DNA of 64,000 bases, taken from NCBI GenBank assembly GCA_014773175.1, contig VXCM01002066.1, positions 1-64,000 on the forward strand, read 5' to 3'. Source of the stretch: Lucifuga dentata. Taxonomy: Eukaryota; Chordata; Actinopteri; Ophidiiformes; Bythitidae. This document shows, piece by piece, positions 23,701 to 64,000 of the stretch; the first letter of the stretch is position 1; each line of letters begins with the position of its first letter. Made by a program: the position numbers and the translations under genes. Under the pieces are notes generated by a model. The model saw only the letters and a list, made by a program, of their open reading frames with translations. It made no database searches and was not told the DNA's origin.

Positions 23701-26585
23701 ATAGTAAGTGTATAGTAAGGCTATAGTAAGTGTATAGTAAATGTAAAGTAAGGCTACAGTAGTGTATAGTAAGTGTATAGTAAGACTATCGTAAGTATAG
23801 TAATTCTATAGTAAGTGTATAGTAAGGCTATAGTAAGTGCATAAAAAGACAATAGTAAGTGTGTAGTAAGACTATAGTAAGTGTATTGTAAGACTGTAGT
23901 AAATGTAAAGTAAGGCTACAGTAAGTGTGTAGTAAGACTATAGTAAGTATAGTAACTCTATATTAAGTGTATAGTAAGACTATAGTAAGTGTATGGTAAG
24001 ACTATAGTAAGTGTTTAGTAAGACTATAGTAAGTGTATAGTAAGTATAGTAACTCTATAATAAGTGTATAGTAAGTGTATAGTATGACTATAGTAATTGT
24101 ATAGTAAGACTATGGTAAGTGTATAGTAAGTCTATAGTAAGTGTATAATAAGACTATAGTAAGTGTGTATATAGTAAGACTGTGGTAAGTCTATAGTAAG
24201 ATTGTAGTAAGTGTATAGTAAGATTGTAGTAAGTGTATAGTAAGACTATAGTAAGTGTATAGTAAGTATAGTAACTCTATAATAAGTGTATAGTAAGTGT
24301 ATAGTATGACTATAGTAATTGTATAGTAAGACTATGGTAAGTGTATAGTAAGTCTATAGTAAGTGTATAATAAGACTATAGTAAGTGTGTATATAGTAAG
24401 ACTGTGGTAAGTCTATAGTAAGATTGTAGTAAGTGTATAGTAAGATTGTAGTAAGTGTATAGTAAGACTATAGTAAGTGTATAGTAAGTCTATAGTAAGT
24501 GTGTAGTAAGTGTATAGTAAGACTATAGTAAGTGTATAGTATGGCTATAGTAAGTGTATAGTAAGACTATAGTAAGTGTATAGTAAGACTATAGTAAGTG
24601 TTTAGTAAGACTATAGTAAGTGTATAGTAAGTATAGTAACTCTATAATAAGTGTATAGTAAGTGTATAGTAAGACTATGGTAAGTGTATAGTAAGTGTAT
24701 AATAAGACTATAGTAAGTGTGTATATAGTAAGACTGTGGTAAGTGTATAGTAAGTGTATTGTAAGACTGTAGTAAGTGTATAGTAAGTCTATAGTAAGTG
24801 TAAAGTAAGACTATATTAAATGTATAGTAAGACTATAGTAAGTGTATAGTAAGGTTATAGTAAGTGTACAGTAAGACTATAGTAAATGCAAAGTAAGGCT
24901 ACAGTAGTGTATAGTAAGTGTGTAATAAGACTATAGTAAGAATAGTAACTCTATAGTAAGTGTATAGTAAGACTATAGTAAGTGTATAGTAAGACTATCG
25001 TAAGTATAGTAACTATAGTAAGTGTATAGTAAGGCTATAGTAAGTGTGTAAAAAGACTATAGTAAGTGTGTAATAAGGCTATAGTAAGTGTATAGTAAGA
25101 CTATAGTAAGTGTGTAATAAGACTATAGTAAGTGTATAGTATGACTATAGTAAGTGTATCGTAAGTGTATAGTAAGACTATATTAAGTGTATAAAAAGAT
25201 TTTAGTAAGTGTATAGTAAGACTATAGTAAGTGTATAGTAAGTATAGTAACTCTATAATAAGTGTATAGTAAGTGTATAGTAAGTGTATAATAAGACTAT
25301 ATTATGTGTGTATATAGTAAGACTGGTAAGTGTATAGTAAGTGTATAGTAAGTGTATTGTAAGACTGTAATAAGTGTATAGTAAGTCTATAGTAAGTGTA
25401 AAGTAAGACTATATTAAATGTATAGTAAGACTATAGTAAGTGTATAGTAAGGTTATAGTAAGTGTACAGTAAGACTATAGTAAATGCAAAGTAAGGCTAC
25501 AGTAGTGTATAGTAAGTGTGTAATAAGACTATAGTAAGTGTATAGTAAGTGTATAGTAAGACTATCGTAAGAATAGTAACTCTATAGTAAGTGTATAGTA
25601 AGACTATAGTAAGTGTATAGTAAGACTATCGTAAGTATAGTAACTCTATAGTAAGGCTATAGTAAGTGTGTAATAAGGCTATAGTAAGTGTGTAATAAGG
25701 CTATAGTAAGTGTGTAATAAGGCCATAGTAAGTGTGTAATAAGACTATAGTAAGTGTATAGTAAGACTATAGTAAGTGTGTAATAAGACTATAGTAAGTG
25801 TATAATATGTCACTGCCGGCTAAAACAACCATGACAAATAAAGGGGAGAGAGAGGATTGCAGATAATAATATAATCATTTTATTAATGAAAGCAAACTAA
25901 CAAATTATAGGCAAACATATGAGGTGTAGAAGTCAGCAGAATCAGTAGTGCATGAGAGATGTGTGAGTGGAAATATAGTTGGTGTAAGTGTTGTGTGAAA
26001 AAGGAAAAGAAGCCAAACGCCGTGCTTGTAGAGGAGTCCCCCGAATGACAGGGATGAGTTGGTTTCAAGACTTCCAGGAGCATTAGAGCCAGGTGCTCCC
26101 AGTTGCTGCAGTGACAGCCCCGCCTACCCATTACCTGAAAGAGAATTTGTGGTAGATGCAGGTAAAACAAGGAGGCCGTCACAAAGAAGACTATAGTACA
26201 GATAAGTGTGTAGTAAGACTATAGTAAGTGTATAGTAAGACTATAGTAAGTGTATAGTAAGACTACAGTAAGTGTATAGTAAATGTAAGGTAAGGCTACA
26301 GTAAGTGTATAGTAAGACTATAGTAAGTGTCTAGTAAAGTAAGGCTACAGTAAGTGTATAGTAAATGTAAGGTAAGGCTACAGTAAGTGTATAGTAAGAC
26401 TATAGTAAGTGTATAGTAAAGTAAGGCTACAGTAAGTGTATAGTAAATGTAAGGTAAGGCTACAGTAAGTGTATAGTAAGACTATAGTAAGTGTATAGTA
26501 AAGTAAGGCTACAGTAAGTGTATAGTAAATGTAAAGTAAGGCTACAGTAAGTGTATAGTAAGACTATAGTAAGGCTATAGTAATC
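20721..26585. repeat. Satellite array of 11-bp half-units, about 5.9 kb
   Basis: Nearly the whole span is built from ATAGTAAGTGT alternating with ATAGTAAGACT, giving a 22-bp dimer. Variants include AGTAACTCT, AGTAAGGCT, AAATGTAAAGTAAGG and ATAAAAAGACT. Longer blocks recur, for example the near-identical stretches around 24045-24230 and 24250-24470, and those around 24760-24960 and 25350-25560, which show higher-order repeat structure. The first ~100 bp (20721-20825) run in the opposite orientation (ACTTACTATACACTT). A single N at 23331 and an insert at 25812-26190 interrupt it. No gene is seen inside. Confidence 0.95.
25812..26190 (-). mobile_element. Non-satellite insert inside the satellite array
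   Basis: About 380 bp of unique sequence interrupts the array. Its ends are similar in inverse orientation (TGTCACTGCCGGC at the left; TGTGACGGCCTC read from the right), which suggests a small DNA element. On the minus strand it has a polypyrimidine tract with CAG followed by GTAATG, a 99-codon open frame without recognised homology, and AATAAAATG near 25880, so it could also be the 3' part of a transcript. Its identity is unresolved. Confidence 0.4.
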
Positions 26586-27179
26586 AGGCGCAGAGAGCTG
26601 TTTTTATACTGTATGGCAAGCGCCCTTTGCTGGCCCAAGTTTGTAAGCACACAGATAAATTAAAATTAAAAATTAAAGATAAAATAAATATTTGAAAGAT
26701 CTTGATTTTATAATTAATTTTGTAAATTTCAAGAAAGTGAAGGAAAATTAAAATAAAACTTTGATCCTAGAAATAAATGAAAAATATTTGGAAATTTTCC
26801 TTCATATATAGTCATATATGATCTATGTATTTTGAGTCCATGACACTTTCTGTAGATTATACTCTTCAGATTTTCAGTTAAAAATTTCCGTCCTGTCTCG
26901 TAAAGATTTGTTAAATCTTCAGTGCTGCTTTTTGAGTGGTAAAGGAAATTCATTATAAAATTTAAAATTAAGGTTAACAAATAACTGCACAAATTTGTTA
27001 AATCTTAACATTTTCCATATAAACTTTAAACCCAAAGAAATGCCAGCTGGATTAAACATTGCTAAATTTAACCTGATCAAGTAAAAGTGAAAATGTGAGA
27101 TGGAAATGGAATTTCTAGTGTTTATATCTAAATTGACATGATAATCCAAGTCAGTATTTCACATCAAAGTCTTTGGGTG
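26586..27179. other. AT-rich spacer between the satellite and nsd2
   Basis: No gene is seen. A CTCF-like match lies at 26620-26633 (minus strand CCAGCAAAGGGCGC, 13 of 14), just outside the array. The rest is strongly AT-rich. Confidence 0.5.
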
Positions 27180-29187
27180 CATGTTTGATCACTTTTTATT
27201 GCACGATTCAACAGATGTGAAATCCTGCGCAGAAGTGTATCAGCACTGCATCAGAAAAACAAAATACATACAATCTGAAGAAACTGTATGATATTTACAA
27301 TAGATGCATCACTATTACCACTTATACATTATGTACATATTAGTCTCTGGTTTACTATGACAGTAGTTACAGAATGAAACTCCTAAGCACACATACACAA
27401 CACTTCAGCTCTACAAGAGAATTACAGTGCTAAAAAAACTGGCTTAACTATATTCAGTCAACGCAGTCAGGTTAGGATGAAGATGCAGGAAGTTTAAAAA
27501 AAAAAAAAACTGGCTTAATATTCAGCCAATGCACTCAAGTAAGGACGAAGAGATACAGTAAAAAAAAAAAAAAAATTAACTGGCTTAACATTCAGCCAAT
27601 GCAATCAAGTTAGGATGAAGAGATACAGAAAGTAAAAAAATAAATAAATAAAAAATTTTTTTAACTGGCTTAACTAGTCTTGTTAGGATGAAGAGTTACA
27701 AGAAGGAAAAAAATAATAATCAGGAGACTTGCTGCACCTCTGGAATGGACATGTCTCATCCACACCTTGAGGAAAAATAAAAATGCTAAGGAAAAAAAAA
27801 CTGAAAAAGATGCAAATATAGAAATGTCCTGCCAGGTCTGTACAACTGAAATCTACTATGTGGAAATATTTTACGACAACGATCCTAAAAGGAGAAAAGT
27901 GGCTTTAAAGTTACAAAAAATAATGAAAGGAAGACACCATCTTTTTTTTTATTTTTTTGACTGAGTCCAACATGAAATTGTCTCACTGTGTGGATGCTGA
28001 GCGTGAAATGAAAAGCAAAGAGATGTGTTTGCTGTCTCAGTGTTACCACAGTAAAACTGTCCGCTTGATGCAGAACAGCAACAAAAACCAAAATGTGAGC
28101 CGCATGCTAACTCGCTGGTAGGCTGAGTCTCCACATTATGAAATTTTAAGGAATAAAGAAAACCTCCTTTGCTTGACCAACATGCATCTTTCCACTAAAC
28201 TCAGGAGGATCTGAACATCATTTCAAAGCTTTTAGTTTTCTCAACCTGCAGAGGAGCTTTTGAAATCCTTCATGTCAAGTGAAAAAGCAGAAAAATTCAC
28301 CAAGCTTGGAGTTTAAAGGAGCGAGTCAGCATCGGGTTCGGGCTCGTTGCACAGCCTTCAGACTCCAAACAGCATGATCGTGCGTTTCTACGTGAATCTT
28401 TGAACACACCAGAGGGCAGAACCCAAAAATAAAACAGCACCTTAAGGATCCGACTCCAAATGTTAACGAGGAGAATTCATGCTATTCCTTCATTTATCTG
28501 GTTTTTAGCACCAAGCAGAGAGCATTGACCTCCTGTAGTGTTTTTTTTTTTTTTCAAATATATATATACGTCGGATGACACTAAAAAGAGCCCAAAGAGA
28601 ACAGGCAGGTAGATTAACGGTTTGTGGTGCGAATGTTCAGCATCTTGTCAAAACAACATCATTTTTAATCTAGAAAGAAATAAAAACTGAGCTAAAACAA
28701 AAAAAAAAAAAAAAANAAAAAAAAAAAAAAAATCAGCAAACAAGTTTGCTCGTCTACAGTTAAATGTAACCTACGGCTACAAAAGTCTGAGTTCTACCCA
28801 TAGTGTCGTGGAGTTTGATATTACATCTCGCATATATATATATAAAAATAAAAACAATCCATTTGGCAAACCTGTTTGATGACTTCAACTATTCCAGCAA
28901 ATCATAATTTTGGTCTTTGATATAAACATATATAGATATAGCTATAAAACTCTTCAAGATCTTCTGCGTTGCGTTCGGAGGCGAATAAGTCGAGATTCAA
29001 GTTTGAAGAGAGACGTTTGCTTCCTCCTCCGCCTGTCAGACTTTCCTGTTTCACTGTTGTTCTAATAGAAAAGGAAGGAAGGAGTTTGGTTTTCTGACCT
29101 GCGCTCGCTCTGCTGCTTTGTGCTTCACCACAGATGTTCATCTCAGTGCAGACAAGTCAAATAAAAACCTGAAAATGAAGGATATAT

Positions 29188-29227
<40 letters not shown>

Positions 29228-29403
29228 CGGTGAGCTGGAGGAGGCCGTCGCTGTGCACGCAAGATCAGCGGATTTCCCTGATGAAGACGTACAGTGCCTT
29301 AGTTTGTGTGATCATAAACAAAATCAGCTGGGGTTTGCTTTTGTTTATGAGTCATCAGTGTCCGGTTTGGGTTTTTTGCTCTCTGAGGAGGTCAAAGGTC
29401 ACG
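27180..29403 (-). other. nsd2: nsd2 3' untranslated region (probable extent)
   Basis: The nsd2 stop is at 29404-29406 on the minus strand. Downstream (leftward) no exon is seen, and the first strong minus-strand AATAAA is at 27195-27200, giving a 3' UTR of about 2.2 kb. It contains A/T runs with an N at 28716 and a minisatellite at 27417-27700. Earlier poly(A) sites may exist. Confidence 0.45.
27417..27700. repeat. Minisatellite of about 65-bp units within the nsd2 3' UTR region
   Basis: Four imperfect copies carry CTGGCTTAA, then CAGCCAATGCA, then AGTTAGGATGAAGAG followed by A-rich runs. The fourth is shortened. Confidence 0.8.
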
Positions 29404-45239
<15,836 letters not shown>

Positions 45240-45679
45240 CCCATCTAAGCCCCGCCAGGCTCACTGAGCTGTAGGGCAGAGAACATAGATCAACTTCTCA
45301 TTCCACAGGTTCAATTAGGAAACACAGCAAATACCATGAATTACATCTTTTTGTAGTTCACACTCAAGACATTTTATAAAATGGTATTTTGTCATTAAAA
45401 AAAACAATGTTCATCACGGTACATGTTTTACAAAATGGCACTCGCTTGCTTCAGTGGAGCATGAACAGAAAGCTTGGAGGCGACAGAGAAAACTGCACCT
45501 GTCACGGAATGTTCTAGCCACGGAGTAAATATGTTTTTACCGTGAAAGACGAGCGTTTATAGTCTGAAACAACACTACCATTGTATAGTGAAAGAATAAA
45601 AAGCCTCAGTGAAAGCCAAATATATAGCTTGATAATAACTCATTAAACGAGGTCAACGAGGTAAATGAGCCAATCCCAG

Positions 45680-45745
45680 TCTCGATAACATCCATGCATG
45701 TAAAAAAAAAAAAAAAAAAAAAAANTAAAAAAAAAAAACACTGGA
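45680..45745. repeat. Poly-A run with an N gap
   Basis: A-runs on both sides of a single N at 45725; the true length is not resolved. Confidence 0.8.
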
Positions 45746-45806
45746 CAGGCGAAAAATCTCTAACGCGACGATATCCAAATTGGCTTTCTCCTGGTGCAGC
45801 ACTTAC

Positions 45807-45960
45807 TGTTAGCTAGCTCCAAGCTGCAGTGCATGCAGAGGCTCTAAGGAAAGCGAGGAGGCAGGCTGCAGGCTCCGCCGCATGCAGCGAATACCCAATG
45901 AGCGGCGGCTCGCTGTACCGCGTAACCACAGCATCACTGGCGAGAAAAGCCGCGGAAATG
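45807..45960 (-). promoter_or_regulatory. nsd2: Possible alternative nsd2 first exon and promoter
   Basis: A minus-strand donor (ACA then GTAAGT, 45806-45801) ends a CpG-richer stretch at about 45836-45960 with a CCAAT word near 45894. It could splice to the acceptor before 45268, upstream of the start codon at 45239. This is sequence signal only, and the unit competes with the stronger candidate at 46841-46990. Confidence 0.3.
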
Positions 45961-46840
45961 GAAGCAGCTGACAAATCCGTGTATTACCGATGGGACACGA
46001 ATAATTGCTGGAATAAAATGTATTCCCGCTCGGTTAAAACCCGATTTATATATATTATGATTAAAGTTACTAAGATAGACGTTAACTTAGTAGCAAATGT
46101 AACAGAAAATCTGCTAGCCTTGACTGCAGAGTCATTCATTTAACAATCGCTGCCCGTCTTCTAAATTACAGTTCCAAAAATTCCCAAAAAGCAGTTACCG
46201 TAAAACTGTTCAAAATCATTACTTAACGTTAAACAAGCATTATCAATTACACCAACGTTATCTATTTAAAGCAACGGTGTCTACAATGTTACGCACAGAA
46301 TGGGGTGTGACTATAGTCTGGAGCGGAAGCCACGATGTGGGAATCTCATAGCTCCCAGTCACACAAGCAGCCAAGCAATTTTCTGCCGCGTACAGTCACA
46401 CTCTGCCTGTCATTGATGTAGGCAGCCATTACCAGCATTCCAGGAAATAGACGAAGCCATTACTAAATCGCTTAAATGCAGCTAACTGATGGATCACCCA
46501 ACCCTGGTTCGGTTTGAATACACGAATTAACAAAATGGGGTTTTACGGATTGAATGCGATATTATATTATTCGGCTACTGTTTCACCAATAAAGTCCAAC
46601 TGTTAGCGCCATGACAGCTTATTTCAAAATTGCTAAACGTGCTAGCCTAAGCTAACCTCTCCATTGAAGCCAAATCAAAACTGCACAGTAACGTTAGCAG
46701 CAGTTAGCTAGCTAGTAGCCCTTTAGCTTTTCACTTGCTAGGATGGTTGGCCAGACCGAACAAGTGTACTTGCAAAAACTCACGCTACAGAATATCTCAG
46801 GCAATGACAATAACATAAACAAGTGCTCTTTAATGATTAC

Positions 46841-46990
46841 CTGATGAATCCCCACTCCGCGGTTAAAGAAACAAACTGACTGTATTCATCCTAAAAAGCG
46901 AAGATTTCATTGAAGTCGTATCAAAAGCTTGCGGGAAACTCAAACTGTGCGGACAGCCAGCGCGAAAAATACTCACTTCCGATTGGCTGG
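46841..46990 (-). promoter_or_regulatory. nsd2: Probable main nsd2 promoter and 5' untranslated exon
   Basis: A minus-strand donor (CAG then GTAATC) lies at 46840-46836. Upstream of it are GCGGGAAA (46931-46938) and CGCGAAAA (46961-46968), both E2F-like. Next come an ETS-type CACTTCCG (46974-46981) and an inverted CCAAT box (GATTGG, 46981-46986). This dense set in about 60 bp is typical of a cell-cycle-regulated, TATA-less promoter, as expected for nsd2. The transcription start itself is not visible. Confidence 0.5.
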
Positions 46991-49300
46991 GAGCTGAGAG
47001 AAGATCCAACCGGTCCGTTCAAAAAAACCAACCGTAGGAAGTTGTTGAGCCCGGTGTCTTCCGCCTGTTTTCTTATTATTTCAAAATAAATAAAAATTAC
47101 ACGCTTCTCTGCATCAACCTCGCTTACATTCACTATATGTCCATTTGTTTCTTGTTATAAACGGATTATAAACTGTCTAACGTCACATATGACGTATGAA
47201 TGCTGTCGTGCCAAAGTACAGTACAAATCCCTATTAGTGTTAATGGCAGTATTCCTCTAATGATATCTATCAATCTATCTGTCTATACATACATACACAC
47301 ATACATACATATGATTTTTTTTAAAATAAATATTTTCAGGTTTATATACATGAGATGATATAAACATAAATAAACTTGTTGGGGGGTACAAACTGACACA
47401 ATATCCAAGCATAATACAAAATAAAGAAGCACACACTACTTTCTTCAGTGCCTTTATATTTTTATGGAGAGGGAAGGCTATTCCAGCAGCATGTCTCCCA
47501 CCTATGTTACCTGTCAGAGAATATACCCCCAATAAAACATTTGGTTGGAGTACCTTTGAACGTAAAAGGCACATTAGAAAGGGGATACAATAATAATTCT
47601 CTGCTTTTGTCCTTATTGGGTATTGGCCCTTATAATCTGGGCCATTACCCAATTAACAAGGGTTAGCGCTTGGCCTTTTGTTAAATCATTTCAATATTAA
47701 CCTTGGATCCGTATTAAATATAACCAAACCACGTGTTGCTCTCTTGTCATTTGAGAATAATCGTGTGAGTAGAAAACTGACATAAAAGACTGAGACATTA
47801 TTGCAATGTTTTACAACATGAGTTCGATCAAGGGGCAGCTCAGAGGCCTAAATTGACTGGAATAACACTAAGTATTTCCGGTAAAAAATTGCTTCTGCAC
47901 TTCGAAATAAAAGTCCCCAAAGTCTGACAAAATAACAGCTGATATGACACTTTACTGATATGTTGAAATTGAGCCTTTTATTTAAAAAAAAAAAATCTAA
48001 ACCAATTACCAATTTACTGAAGGCATCCAAATGACAATTACGTAGTCTGCTTCTAAGTATAAAAATTTAGTCAATGATTTACATATAGTCACAGGAACTG
48101 TAACACTTTAGTTCATACATTTAAATAATCTCCCTTAAACAAAAAGAATAAATTAGGAGAAAAAGCCCAATTACAGAAAATATATGCTTTATCTGTGATA
48201 CGACAATGGCTATGAATGTTTTTTAATCTTAAACTCTCACAGAGACAATGCAACCTTTGAGCTACAGCAAAGCTTAATGCAGCAGAGTAACACATGAAAA
48301 TGATGTTATTATATGCAATGACCTCTGCACAAACCAGATCGCAACCCAGCTGAATACTTCTCAGAGATTTGGACCGACATCAGACAATGTTCTCCACCAC
48401 CATCATTACAACACCAATCACAACAATCAAAGAGTCTTCTTATTATGCAAACTGAGGACTTTTGAGGTCAATCAACATATTCTGAACACAGTCTATAGGT
48501 CCCTTACAGAAAGTGTCCTCACCTTCAATATTGTAATGTATCCTGGCTTGGATATCTGACTGTTAAAAACAAAGCTAAACTCTCCAAAGTAATCAAACTT
48601 GATAGTGCAATTTCAGGCTGTAAAACAGCATCAACTGTCCTATCATTACAGCAATTTGGTTGAAAGAATGACTCATAAAACCTTAAAGAACTCAGCCCAT
48701 CCTCTGAATAATTACTTTCAGCTTCTACCTTCAGGACGGAGGTACAGAGTTCCCTATGCAAAGAAAAACATTTATCATCCATAATCATTCATTCCATTTG
48801 CTATAAAACAGTTAAATAAGTTATCAGCAACCAATAGACAGATCAAAATCAGTCCTCTCCCAGCACTTAGCACTTTATATATTTTTTATCTTTTACTGTA
48901 GCACTTTTTATCTGTAACGTGATTGTTTGTTTTTAAAGGTACTTATGTACAATTAGTGTTTATTTACTTTTTGTATTGTCCAAAGTCTGTTGTTTGTTAG
49001 CTTTTTTGGCAAGCCAAAGACAAATGTCCACCTTTAAGTTACAAAGGCAGACAGTAAAGTTGATTTGATTTGAAATGTGGGTTTAATTTTTAGAAGAACA
49101 TTGTTCCAGAGACTTGTACAATCTGAAGCTGTTCTGGTGGATTGTGACAGCCCAACACCTTACTAAGACACTTTCTGATTTTTTTTGTTTTAACTTTGTT
49201 AGCCGTCTGTATTTACACTATGTGATGAAAATAATTGGAACGTATTAACTAGACATTGTACGGACTTTTATTTTGATATACCAGGCAGGAAGTTTCCCCT
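46991..49300. other. Spacer between the divergent nsd2 and letm1 genes
   Basis: No gene is seen. It holds a TATC/ACAT-type microsatellite near 47270-47312, AT-rich sequence and a LINE tail at 48440-49072. The core promoters of the two genes are about 2.4 kb apart, so they do not share one compact bidirectional promoter. Confidence 0.5.
48440..49072 (+). mobile_element. 5'-truncated LINE tail related to 42885-43338
   Basis: The forward strand reads, with frame breaks, RSLTESVLTFNIV and later LLPSGRRYRVPYAKKN, the same reverse transcriptase C-terminal region as the other tail. It is followed by an AT-rich 3' UTR and a terminal TTGATTTGATTTGA repeat. Internal stops show it is decayed. Confidence 0.65.
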
Positions 49301-49327
49301 CCTCTTGTTAGCCTCACCAAGGCTATG

Positions 49328-49335
49328 TGACGTCA
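49328..49335. promoter_or_regulatory. letm1: Perfect CRE palindrome upstream of letm1
   Basis: TGACGTCA, the full cAMP response element, lies about 250 bp before the letm1 start codon. CREB/ATF binding is plausible for a nuclear gene of a mitochondrial protein. It is a motif match only. Confidence 0.45.
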
Positions 49336-49580
49336 GTAGGTAGCCTGACCGGCTAGCTGTCATACGCAGAGAAAGCAAGGACATGACATGGAACTGGAAT
49401 TTCCTATGTATGCTTATATATGCGTCGTAACGTGTTAAAAGCGTCCAGGAACGTTTTTATTTCCATATGATCTGTTAGCTTGGTTGGTTTCGAAATCCTA
49501 ACCTAAGAGTGGCTAGCTAACGGGCTAGCTCGCTTGTAATTTACTGTAAGTGTAACAGAAGTGAAACATAAAGCCTCCGC

Positions 49581-63070
<13,490 letters not shown>

Positions 63071-63326
63071 GTAATGTTTCAAATTAATCTGTGCAAGTTT
63101 GTAAAAAATGTGCCAATGTTGTAAAAACGTGGCAGGGACAGGAAGTGTGTTGTTCACAATTTGGGAGTGTTGTGAAAGTTAATTTTGCTTTCTGATTTAT
63201 TTATTCTTACTTAGATCTCCATAAACTAGTTAATCTGAGGAATAGAGGATATAAAACTAGATTTTGTTAATTTAACATGTCGGCTAACTGACATATAAAA
63301 AAAATCTGATTTACATCAGCAACTCT

Positions 63327-63913
63327 TTAAAAGACCATACCACCCATTTTGCATATTTGAACCTAATATATTCAATTTTCATACGTTACATTACTGACAA
63401 TCATTTCCCAAAGGATAAAACTGTATTTCAGCTTTCCTGATATTTTGTAAAATCTCTTTAATTTTTCAAAATCAAATTTTCAAGCGATACACCCGCCTTA
63501 AAAATCCATGTTTCTCCTGCTAATAGTTACACAGCCTTATGAAGTCACGGTCCTTTAAATTTTTCCATAAACGCAGCTCTTCTTTTGGGACTATATTCTC
63601 TGGTGGAGGCATACATTCACTCCACGTTTTTTATTGAGCTTAAATGCTAAAATTATGTAACTTCTAAAAAAAACCTGAATACACGTCTTGTTGGTGATGA
63701 TGGATTACCTATCCCAAGAACGTTTCAAGTATCAACAAGTTGATTTTAATAGCAGAATGAACTGAAACCAATGGAGGTCTGGAAGGTAGGAAAAACATTT
63801 TAAATTCACCATTCCAATAGTATGCTTTGGGAAATGATCGTCAGTAACGTTACGTGTATGAAAACTGAATATATTAGGCTCAAACATGCAGAATGGGTGG
63901 TATGGTCCTTTAA
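63327..63913 (+). mobile_element. TTAA MITE, full length, in a letm1 intron
   Basis: 587 bp including TTAA at both ends. It is close in sequence to the 61479-62067 copy, including CCCATTTTGCATATTTGA at the left and its inverse at the right. It lies downstream of the exon 62948-63070. Confidence 0.9.
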
Positions 63914-64000
63914 AGCAGTCACGTTGCGGTTCCATGGATTTTCCTGTTTGTTATTCACTAATTATAACTTAGTTTGTATTTTTTGAAATTATTGTCTCTC

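Noticed and set aside
20721..26585. Long array of short direct repeats as a possible CRISPR
   Set aside because: The units are contiguous 11/22-bp satellite repeats with no spacers of constant length, no cas genes, and clearly vertebrate surroundings.
45829..46143. 104-codon open frame on the + strand as a gene
   Set aside because: It lies in the CpG-rich stretch antisense to a candidate nsd2 first exon and shows no homology or splice context; chance openness in GC-rich DNA is likely.

Overview
The window is vertebrate nuclear DNA, almost certainly from a teleost fish. Genes are split into many short exons with standard GT-AG junctions, and the products are clear vertebrate orthologues. The spacers are packed with DNA transposons, microsatellites and CR1/L2-like LINE tails. 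No bacterial, viral or CRISPR-type system is present. Seventeen single-N gaps occur, and nine of them are flanked by direct copies of the same sequence, so part of the apparent local duplication is an assembly artefact.

Left part (1-15.5 kb). A decayed acetylserotonin O-methyltransferase gene (asmt-like, + strand, 1831-3340) keeps six recognisable exons but carries several disabling changes. Next comes jade1 (+, coding 6647-14725, ten coding exons, 920 codons plus stop). It encodes the PHD-finger scaffold of the HBO1 histone acetyltransferase complex. Its first exon lies near 4.9 kb, close to a CTCF-like motif, and its introns hold nested fold-back elements.

Middle (15.5-27 kb). This region is poor in recognisable genes. 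It holds CTCF-like motifs, a pyrimidine-rich minisatellite, an uncharacterised set of exon-like blocks with a 308-bp tandem duplication, a 73-nt tRNA-like gene and two strong hairpins. A satellite of about 5.9 kb follows, built from 11-bp half-units that each carry GTAAG. About half of them spell GTAAGT, the consensus 5' splice site.

Right part (27-64 kb). nsd2 (- strand, coding 45239 down to 29404, 22 coding exons, 1393 codons plus stop) encodes a histone H3K36 methyltransferase with PWWP, PHD and SET domains. letm1 (+, from 49581 and running off the right edge, ten exons seen) encodes an inner mitochondrial membrane cation-exchange protein. The two genes lie head to head about 2.7 kb apart, as in the human 4p16.3 Wolf-Hirschhorn region, so this is conserved synteny. 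A family of TTAA-flanked elements of about 590 bp with inverted repeats of about 90 bp recurs across the window, and two of its near full-length copies sit in letm1 introns near the right edge.

I read all exon borders by eye from splice signals and protein continuity. The summed coding length is a multiple of three for both jade1 and nsd2, and reading phase is kept across every letm1 junction, which supports the models.
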